Source: Clostridiales bacterium
GTDB taxonomy: Bacteria; Bacillota; Clostridia; Oscillospirales; Oscillospiraceae
DNA length: 15,135 nucleotides
Direction: 5' to 3'
NCBI GenBank assembly: GCA_004556345.1
Contig: SFHQ01000037.1
Coordinates: forward strand, 1 to 15,135
Shown here: positions 1 to 5,084 of the stretch, piece by piece
Layout: every line of letters starts with the position of its first letter
Position numbering within the stretch: the first letter of the stretch is position 1
The notes under the pieces: generated by a model
What the model was told of the DNA's origin: nothing
Databases searched by the model: none
Seen by the model: the letters and a program-made list of their open reading frames with translations, nothing else
Position numbers and translations under genes: made by a program

Positions 1-61
1 CCCCGTTATAAGCCTTTCCAATGATCCGTTTACAGTTTGTAAAATCAATCGGTTCCTTCAT
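1..61 (-). CDS. HipA-like serine/threonine kinase, N-terminal fragment (cut by window edge)
   Basis: Only the first 20 codons are present, because the gene runs off the left edge. The ATG (61-59) overlaps the TGA of the upstream 78-codon gene as ATGA, and a purine-rich GAGGAAAA ribosome-binding stretch sits just before it. The peptide reads MKEPIDFTNCKRIIGKAYNG. From memory, this resembles the start of clostridial HipA-domain proteins, which typically open with an IDF-x-x-CK-x-I-x-GKAYNGANGKK pattern. HipA-family kinases phosphorylate a cytosolic target (in E. coli HipA, glutamyl-tRNA synthetase) and act as growth-arresting toxins. The identification rests on a short peptide; an unrelated protein with a similar start is possible. 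No catalytic residue is in the window. Confidence 0.55.
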   Translation of the reverse strand, partial: MKEPIDFTNCKRIIGKAYNG

Positions 62-294
62 GCGCTTTTCCTCGGCCACAAAAATTTCTTCCGCAGATAG
101 TCTGCGTGTTCTGGCGTGATCGTTCCCTCGCTGATCTCCGCCATATTGATACTACCGTATAATTCTCCCCAGTAACAGTCCAGAAGAGGAGAACAGACTC
201 GCAGAGCTTCTTTATAAGCATCTAGATCATGTTGTAAATAGTCTGGCAGCCCGTATTCATAGGAGCGCTCCCGTGCTGTGAATGTCTCTGTCAT
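58..294 (-). CDS. Small 78-residue protein coupled to HipA-like gene; candidate antitoxin or regulator
   Basis: This 78-residue protein has no domain I can name. It contains many charged and aromatic residues (ARERSYEYGLPDYL near the N-terminus, then GELYGSINMAEISEGTITPEHADYLRKKF near the C-terminus, split here as GELYGSINMAEISEG and TITPEHADYLRKKF), and it has no signal peptide or membrane segment. The C-terminal TPEHADYLRKKF part looks helical. The start at 294 is preceded by a purine-rich AAAGGGTGAGG, and a well-placed promoter lies at 346-374. The TGA stop overlaps the ATG of the HipA-like gene, which points to translational coupling. Position and size suggest an antitoxin or accessory subunit of the kinase. 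No helix-turn-helix of HipB type is apparent, so this role is inference. Confidence 0.7.
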   Translation of the reverse strand: MTETFTARERSYEYGLPDYLQHDLDAYKEALRVCSPLLDCYWGELYGSINMAEISEGTITPEHADYLRKKFLWPRKSA

Positions 295-345
295 CTACCC
301 TCACCCTTTCTCTGTGTCATTCGATATTCTATGTCTTATATTTTG

Positions 346-374
346 ATTATACCAACGAACCCCCGCCTTTACAA
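346..374 (-). promoter_or_regulatory. Sigma-A-type promoter for the HipA-like module
   Basis: On the minus strand, a -35 element TTGTAA (374-369) is followed by a 17-base spacer and a perfect TATAAT (351-346). Transcription would start near 339, leaving a leader of about 45 bases before the ATG at 294. Both hexamers and the spacing fit the housekeeping consensus. Confidence 0.72.
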
Positions 375-403
375 GCCCGCCCGGTGCAATTCTCCCCCTC
401 CCC

Positions 404-432
404 TTGCAATCCCCCCCGATTTCCGGTATTCT
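404..432 (+). promoter_or_regulatory. Possible promoter of the SCP2-like/ADH/ALDH operon
   Basis: TTGCAA (404-409), a 17-base C-rich spacer and TATTCT (427-432) lie upstream of the first gene of the operon. Each hexamer matches 4 of 6 consensus positions, so this is a weak call based mainly on exact spacing. It lies close to, and divergent from, the minus-strand promoter at 346-374. Confidence 0.35.
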
Positions 433-470
433 ATAAGCAATATCCAAAGCAATCAAGGAGGGATGGAACC

Positions 471-959
471 ATGGCCCATGGCTCTGTGAAAATGTGCCTG
501 CAATGCGCCACCTGCAGCATGGTCTCTTGCTGCCTGTTCCGGGCGTTGAAATTTTTATCCTGTCGGGACTCGAAGATCAAAGCCGAAGCCTGCCGCTGGC
601 CCAAGGGCAAGACCCTGCGCCTGGAGATCCCCGGCGCCAGAGGCTTCACCGTCACCGGCACAGAAAAGGGCTTCCGCAAGCTCCCCCTGGACACCCCAGG
701 GGACGTGACCATTCGCTTCAAGACCCCTGCCGACGCCTTCCGGGTCTTCACCGGGCAGATCGGCATCGCCCAGGCGTATGCCGAGCACCGCTTCACCCTG
801 CGGGGCAACATGGGCCTGGCCATGCCCTTTGTCCGATGTGTTGATCGAACAGAGGGATATTTGTTCCCGCCATTTCTAGCCAGGCGCATCCTAAAACGAT
901 TGCCAAAAAAGGAAGTTTCCACCGCCCGCGTCTATCTGGCGGTGCTGTTAGGGAGGTAA
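471..959 (+). CDS. Cysteine-rich SCP2-like protein
   Basis: This 162-residue protein starts at the ATG at 471, which an AAGGAGGG site (455-462) places 8 bases downstream. Earlier in-frame starts back to 282 lack such a site. From residue 74 onward (GDVTIRFKTPADAFRVFTG, then FTLRGNMGLAMPFVRCVDR, then LFPPFLARRILKRLPK) the sequence resembles small SCP-2 sterol/lipid-transfer domains, including the typical switch into an LRG-x-x-GLAMPF segment. The N-terminus has a cysteine cluster, C9-x2-C12-x2-C15-x4-C20-C21 and C31, that could bind metal or form disulfides and is not part of the SCP2 fold. There is no signal peptide. It lies 6 bases before the alcohol dehydrogenase gene, so the two are probably co-transcribed. 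A lipid-carrier role for that pathway is inference. Confidence 0.6.
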   Translation: MAHGSVKMCLQCATCSMVSCCLFRALKFLSCRDSKIKAEACRWPKGKTLRLEIPGARGFTVTGTEKGFRKLPLDTPGDVTIRFKTPADAFRVFTGQIGIAQAYAEHRFTLRGNMGLAMPFVRCVDRTEGYLFPPFLARRILKRLPKKEVSTARVYLAVLLGR

Positions 960-965
960 TGCAAG

Positions 966-2150
966 ATGTCCTATTATGAATTTAAGCTCCCCGCTAAGAT
1001 CCTCTCCGGTGAGGGCGCGTTAGAGCACGTTCCCCACGAATTGCAGACCCTGGGCGCCAGCCGCCCCCTGCTGCTCAGTGACCAGGGCTTAGCGCAGGTC
1101 GGCACCGTCAAGATCGTCCAGGCCGCCCTGCGGCAGGGCGGCCTCGTCCCCGCCGAGACCTACTGCCACATCCCGCCGGATTCCTCCATCGAGGTCGTCA
1201 ACCACATCGCCCAGCTCTACCGGGATACCCAGTGTGACAGCCTCATTGCCGTGGGCGGCGGCTCCGTCATCGACACAGCCAAGGGCGTCGGCATGGTCCT
1301 GGCCCAGGCCGGGCACGACCTGTTGGATTCCGCCGGGTGCGAGGTCCTGCCCCGCGGCAAGCACGTCCCCTTTGTGGCCGTCCCCACCACCGCCGGGACG
1401 GGCAGCGAAGCGACTTTAGTCGCCGTCGTCGCCAACCCCGCCATTCAGGTCAAGATGGAGTTCTTGAGCTACCACCTGATCCCCGATGTGGCCGTCCTAG
1501 ACCCCCGCATGACCGAGACGCTCCCGCCCCGCATCACCGCCGCCACGGGCTTCGATGCCCTGGTCCACGCCATCGAAGCGGCCACCTGTCTCCAGCGCAA
1601 CCCCGTCAGCGATTCCTTCGCGGAAAAGGCCATCCAGCAGATCAGCCAGAATCTGACCCGCGCCGTGGAACACGGCAAGGATCGCAAGGCCCGCATGGCC
1701 ATGGCCAACGGCAGTCTCCTGGCCGGAGCCGCTTTTTCCAACTCCATGGTCGGCCTGGTCCATGCCATCGGCCACGCCCTGGGCGGTGTCTGCCACGTGG
1801 CTCACGGCGAGGCCATGACGATCCTGCTCCCCGCCGTGATGAAGTACAATCTGGAAAAATGCCACAAGCGCTACGGTGAGCTGCTCCTCTATGTCGCAGG
1901 CCCCGAGGTCTACGCCGCCACACCGGAAGCCCAGCGGGCCCAGAAGACCATCGACACCCTGATCGCCCTGCGCCAGCACCTGGCCGACGTCACCGGCCTG
2001 CCCACCACCCTTTCCCAGACCGGCAAGGTCCAGCCCAGCGACTTTGAAGCCGTGGCCAACACCGCCCTGAACGACGGGGCCATCATCGTCAACCCCGCCG
2101 AAGCCGACTTCGACGAGATCGTCGGCATCCTCAAGGAGGTGTGGGCATGA
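966..2150 (+). CDS. Iron-containing alcohol dehydrogenase (group III)
   Basis: The 394-residue length is typical of the Fe-ADH (DhaT/FucO/AdhE-C) family. These cytosolic NAD(P)-dependent enzymes interconvert alcohols and aldehydes. Visible motifs are GGGSVID at 97-103 for nucleotide binding, VPTTAGTGSEAT at 139-150, and the metal ligands D197, H201, H266 (GLVHAIGHALGG) and H280 (HVAHGE), spaced as in FucO. No key residue is missing. A GGGAGG site (951-956) precedes the ATG by 9 bases. The TGA stop overlaps the start of the aldehyde dehydrogenase gene, and the last codons carry that gene's AAGGAGG site. The substrate cannot be read from sequence; butanol, propanediol, lactaldehyde or longer-chain aldehydes are all possible. 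Confidence 0.93.
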   Translation: MSYYEFKLPAKILSGEGALEHVPHELQTLGASRPLLLSDQGLAQVGTVKIVQAALRQGGLVPAETYCHIPPDSSIEVVNHIAQLYRDTQCDSLIAVGGGSVIDTAKGVGMVLAQAGHDLLDSAGCEVLPRGKHVPFVAVPTTAGTGSEATLVAVVANPAIQVKMEFLSYHLIPDVAVLDPRMTETLPPRITAATGFDALVHAIEAATCLQRNPVSDSFAEKAIQQISQNLTRAVEHGKDRKARMAMANGSLLAGAAFSNSMVGLVHAIGHALGGVCHVAHGEAMTILLPAVMKYNLEKCHKRYGELLLYVAGPEVYAATPEAQRAQKTIDTLIALRQHLADVTGLPTTLSQTGKVQPSDFEAVANTALNDGAIIVNPAEADFDEIVGILKEVWA

Positions 2151-3565
2151 ACGCAACTGTAAACCATGACACCCACGTGGCCCACATCGAGGCCGTCGTC
2201 GCCCGCCAACGGACCTTTTTCGAGACCGGTGCCACCCGCCCCGTGGCCGTCCGCGTGGCCGCCCTGCGCCGCCTGAAAAAAGAGATGCAGAAGCGGGAGA
2301 AGATCTTGCTGGACGCCCTGCAAGCGGACCTGAACAAATCCCATTTCGAGGGCTACATGTGCGAGCTGGGCCTGAATCTGGACGAGCTGGGCTATCTGGC
2401 CGACCACGTCCGCGCCTGGTCCCAGCCCCGCCGCAAGCCCACGCCTCTGCCCCAGTTCAAGTCCAGCAGCTATGAGCTGCCGGAGCCTTACGGCGTGGTC
2501 CTCATCATGGCGCCCTGGAACTACCCCTATCTTCTGAGCTTAGACCCCCTCTTCGGGGCCGTGGCCGCGGGCAACTGCGTCGTGCTCAAGCCCAGTGCCT
2601 ACGCCCCCAACACCAGCCGGGCCATGGCCGAGCTGCTGGCCGCCGTCTTCCCCCCGGAGTGGGTGACGGTCATCGAGGGCGGCCGGGAGCAGAACGCCGC
2701 CCTGTTGGAGCAGCGCTTTGACTACATCTTCTTCACCGGCAGCGTGGACGTGGGCAAGCTGGTCATGGAAAAGGCCAGCCGCCACCTGACCCCCGTCACC
2801 CTGGAGTTGGGCGGCAAAAGCCCCGTCATCGTGGACGAGACCGCCAACATCCCCCTCACCGCCCGCCGCCTGGCCTTCGGCAAGCTCTTAAACGCCGGCC
2901 AGACCTGCGTGGCCCCGGACTACTGCCTGGTCGATCGCAAGGTCCGGGACGAGCTGGTGAACGAACTCATCCAGCAGTTCAAAAAGATGCTGGGCGAGGA
3001 CCCCCTGGCCAACCGGAACTTTGTCCGCATCATCAACCATAAGCACTACAACCGCCTGCAAGGCCTCCTGGAAAACCAAGACATTCTCTACGGCGGCTGG
3101 CACCGGGACGACCCGGAGTCCGACAGCGGCTGGATCGCCCCCACCCTGGTGGCCGACACCCTGGAGGGCCTGTCCAAGCCCATGGGCGAAGAGATCTTCG
3201 GTCCCATCCTGCCTATTATTCCCTACGACGACCTGGACCAGGCCCTGCGCTTCATCAACCGCCGGGAAAAGCCCCTGGCCCTCTACCTCTTCACCCGCAG
3301 CAAGAAGACCAAGTCCAAGGTCCTGAACACCTGCTCCTTCGGCGGCGGGTGCATCAACGACACCATCATCCACCTGGCCACCCACCACATGGCCTTCGGC
3401 GGCGTCGGCAACAGCGGCATGGGCAGCTACCACGGCCGCCAGAGCTTCGAGACCTTCTCCCACAACCGCGCCATCGTGGACAAGGCCACCTGGATCGACC
3501 TCCCCATGCGCTACATGCCCTATAAGAAAATCAATGACCTCCTGATTCGGACGTTCATTCACTGA
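2147..3565 (+). CDS. Aldehyde dehydrogenase, class-3-like
   Basis: This 472-residue NAD(P)-dependent aldehyde dehydrogenase lacks the N-terminal extension of the class 1/2 enzymes, which fits the ALDH3-like group (fatty or aromatic aldehyde oxidation). Counting from the ATG at 2147, it has PWNYP with the oxyanion-hole N125, the FTGS cofactor loop around 196-199, the general base E220 in ELGGK, the catalytic C254 in GQTC, and EEIFGPILP. A GTG at 2141 is an alternative in-frame start, but the AAGGAGG at 2133-2139 lies 7 bases before the ATG and the ATGA overlap with the dehydrogenase stop favours 2147. With the preceding enzyme it could carry alcohol through aldehyde to acid, or the reverse. 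Its 3' end overlaps the convergent gene by 11 bases. Confidence 0.92.
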   Translation: MNATVNHDTHVAHIEAVVARQRTFFETGATRPVAVRVAALRRLKKEMQKREKILLDALQADLNKSHFEGYMCELGLNLDELGYLADHVRAWSQPRRKPTPLPQFKSSSYELPEPYGVVLIMAPWNYPYLLSLDPLFGAVAAGNCVVLKPSAYAPNTSRAMAELLAAVFPPEWVTVIEGGREQNAALLEQRFDYIFFTGSVDVGKLVMEKASRHLTPVTLELGGKSPVIVDETANIPLTARRLAFGKLLNAGQTCVAPDYCLVDRKVRDELVNELIQQFKKMLGEDPLANRNFVRIINHKHYNRLQGLLENQDILYGGWHRDDPESDSGWIAPTLVADTLEGLSKPMGEEIFGPILPIIPYDDLDQALRFINRREKPLALYLFTRSKKTKSKVLNTCSFGGGCINDTIIHLATHHMAFGGVGNSGMGSYHGRQSFETFSHNRAIVDKATWIDLPMRYMPYKKINDLLIRTFIH

Positions 3566-4370
3566 TCACTGCGTCGGCAATGGCCAGCAATGCCTCGGTC
3601 TGCCCGCTGGCGCTGTCTGGCTCGTTCGCATCGGCGCAGGCCCGCAGGGAGATTTCTGTCTCCCAGTCGGCCACGGCCCCCTGCAACTGGCGGAGGAGCT
3701 TCTCCAGCGCCCCCGTCTTGTCCCCCAGGGGTCTCAGGCACTCCACCGCCCCCTCCGTGGGATAGGCGCAGTGGGTCAGCACGATCTCATCAAACCCCAG
3801 ATCTGCCAGCTCCCGGCAGACCCCGATCAAATAGGCCTCCACCCGGCGCTCCGCCGGGTCCAGCCAGCCGTACCCCGCCCCGTCCCGCCAAGGTGAGCCG
3901 CTCACCCGCCGCAGGGAGAGGGCGGGGTCGTTTTGTATGAGGACCTGATCTCGCAGGCAGGAAATTTCCGCCACGGTGTGAAGCTCCCCCCGCTCGTTCA
4001 GCGCCCGGAGCCTCTGGTTCCGGGCCGGGTCGCCCCAGGAGGCCCCGCTCTCCACCGCCAACGGCAGGCGGGAGACATAGTTCAGGCTCCCGTCCTCGTT
4101 CTGCATGGGCAGGACCACGGTGTCATGGCCCACCGCCAGCGCCTCCGCCTGGTCGATCTGGTCGGTGCGCAGCGTGATGGCGTTGGCCGTGCCGGCTTCT
4201 TCCGGCTGCGGCACCTCCGCCGGTGCAGAGGTCGGAAGCACGGCGGTCTCTTCCCGCTGAAACAGCAGCGCCGGGTCCACCACGCCGAAGCAGCACAGCA
4301 GCAGAAACGCCCCCGACACCAGGCCGGAGACGCAGAGGGCCAGATAGAGGATACGGGTAATGTGGTGCAT
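3555..4370 (-). CDS. Membrane-anchored protein with glycosyl-hydrolase-like (DUF4015-type) domain
   Basis: This is a 271-residue protein. The ATG at 4370 is chosen because AGGAGGTGG lies just upstream; the frame stays open further upstream, but that part overlaps bofA. Residues 7-29 form a single hydrophobic anchor, followed by a Pro/Ala/Glu-rich linker (about 42-60). The soluble part would be outside the membrane. The segment YGWLDPAERRVEAYLIGVC (167-185) followed by ELADLGFDEIVL (187-198) matches the signature of the DUF4015 putative glycosyl hydrolase family, a TIM-barrel-type group in which W-LDP and LGFDEI are recurrent. It is shorter than most members, and the usual acidic motif after LGFDEI reads THCAYP here, so activity is uncertain. 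It is the last gene after yaaL-like and bofA, 11 bases behind bofA. Confidence 0.68.
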   Translation of the reverse strand: MHHITRILYLALCVSGLVSGAFLLLCCFGVVDPALLFQREETAVLPTSAPAEVPQPEEAGTANAITLRTDQIDQAEALAVGHDTVVLPMQNEDGSLNYVSRLPLAVESGASWGDPARNQRLRALNERGELHTVAEISCLRDQVLIQNDPALSLRRVSGSPWRDGAGYGWLDPAERRVEAYLIGVCRELADLGFDEIVLTHCAYPTEGAVECLRPLGDKTGALEKLLRQLQGAVADWETEISLRACADANEPDSASGQTEALLAIADAVISE

Positions 4371-4381
4371 GGAGCCACCTC

Positions 4382-4642
4382 CTATGTAAGCCGCAGCAAA
4401 AACAGCAGCCCCAACCCCGGCAGCCCCAACAGCCCCAGGGTAATGGCGTTGAAGGCGTTGACCCCCAGGGCCAGCCCCGCCGCGATGCCGCTGTATGACC
4501 ACGCCGCCAGAAACCCAAAGCCCAGCAGCGAACGAAACGCCAGCCTGATGAGCCACCCCAGGGGCCGCCGGAAGATCACAAGAAACAGCACCGCAAAAAT
4601 AATGGCCGTCAGCCACGGCCCGTCGCCGGAAAACACGGACAT
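4382..4642 (-). CDS. bofA: BofA family protein (pro-sigma-K processing inhibitor)
   Basis: The 86-residue integral membrane protein matches the usual BofA length (87 in B. subtilis). Hydrophobic segments cover about 11-23, 34-56 and 70-86. The C-terminal GVNAFNAITLGLLGLPGLGL is the family hallmark (G-x-N-x-x-NA-x-T-x-G-x-LG-x-PG). In B. subtilis BofA sits in the mother-cell-derived forespore outer membrane and, with SpoIVFA, restrains the SpoIVFB protease from activating sigma-K. The start at 4642 follows a GGGAGG with a short 4-base spacer; an in-frame ATG at 4654 has a poorer site. The neighbouring yaaL-family gene upstream repeats the order known from B. subtilis, although recR is not here. 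Confidence 0.85.
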   Translation of the reverse strand: MSVFSGDGPWLTAIIFAVLFLVIFRRPLGWLIRLAFRSLLGFGFLAAWSYSGIAAGLALGVNAFNAITLGLLGLPGLGLLFLLRLT

Positions 4643-4673
4643 ATATCCTCCCATCCTTTCGTCTCGAAAACGC

Positions 4674-4868
4674 CTATGGCTCTCTCCTCTGCCGCAGCAG
4701 ATAGGTGTGCTTGGCCCGCAGGGCGCTGATCTCATAGAGGTAGTATTCCAAAAGGTCCTGGTCAGCGCATTGGTCATAGCCCGCTTGGGCGGCGGCCAGG
4801 GCGCGGCTGGTGTCGTCCAGCTGCTGCTGGAGCTGCTGGTCCGGGGTCAGGGGGTGGGGACGAGACAT
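4674..4868 (-). CDS. yaaL: YaaL-like DUF2508 family protein
   Basis: This is a 64-residue, probably helical cytosolic protein. It is Gln-rich in its first third (PDQQLQQQLDD) and then carries AQAGYDQCADQDLLEYYLYEI and AKHTYLLRQRR. (Split for clarity: AQAGYDQCADQ, then DLLEYYLYEISALRAKHTYL.) The pattern 'F/Y-x-x-x-x-D-x-x-L-x-x-YY-x-Y-x-x-x-A-x-x-x-x-YLL' is that of DUF2508/YaaL. The function is unknown. The family gene sits directly upstream of bofA in B. subtilis and here too, separated by 31 bases, which supports both calls. An AGGAGG site lies 9 bases before the ATG. Confidence 0.78.
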   Translation of the reverse strand: MSRPHPLTPDQQLQQQLDDTSRALAAAQAGYDQCADQDLLEYYLYEISALRAKHTYLLRQRREP

Positions 4869-5011
4869 GGTGCGTTTCCTCCTGTGCAGTTAGTCTATGC
4901 CTAACCTGCGCCGGTATGCCGGGGATTATGCAGGCGAGCGGCGTGGGTTCGACTAAATTTCTTAAATAAGTATGAAAACTTGCAAAAACCTCTTTTAACT
5001 ATTTCCAATCG

Positions 5012-5020
5012 TGCTATAAT
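5012..5020 (+). promoter_or_regulatory. Extended -10 promoter of the SLH surface-protein gene
   Basis: TGC-TATAAT (5012-5020) is a perfect extended -10 element. The -35 region is weak: with 17-18 base spacing it falls in a T-rich stretch around 4991-4997. Transcription would begin near 5027, giving a leader of about 58 bases that contains the stem-loop at 5035-5068. Confidence 0.62.
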
Positions 5021-5034
5021 GAGGGCAAGAAACC

Positions 5035-5068
5035 GATGGCCCCGACCGTGGTGCGGAGCCGGGCCATC
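5035..5068 (+). promoter_or_regulatory. Stem-loop in the 5' leader of the SLH protein mRNA
   Basis: GATGGCCC (5035-5042) and GGGCCATC (5061-5068) pair perfectly over 8 bases around an 18-base loop. The structure ends three bases before the GAAGAGGTG ribosome-binding site and has no U-tract, so it is not a terminator. It may stabilise the transcript or modulate translation; the role is inference. Confidence 0.5.
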
Positions 5069-5084
5069 AAGAAGAGGTGCAATC

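Noticed and set aside
431..922. Long minus-strand frame opposite the SCP2-like gene
   Set aside because: Basic, low-complexity composition, no ribosome site, and fully antisense to a gene with a good start and family resemblance.
1497..2156. 219-codon minus-strand frame under the alcohol dehydrogenase
   Set aside because: Gly/Asp/Val-rich shadow typical of GC-rich DNA; the plus strand has all Fe-ADH motifs.
4371..4616. Upstream extension of the DUF4015-type protein to 353 residues
   Set aside because: The extension runs in another frame through bofA, and AGGAGGTGG right before 4370 marks the real start.
3933..4904. 323-codon plus-strand frame across the yaaL/bofA region
   Set aside because: Arg/Gln/Pro-rich shadow of three minus-strand genes with recognisable families and ribosome sites.
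4905..4934. CCTGC/GCAGG with inner CCGG/CCGG inverted repeat in the divergent gap
   Set aside because: Stem is interrupted and short, no T-run; no basis to call a terminator or operator.
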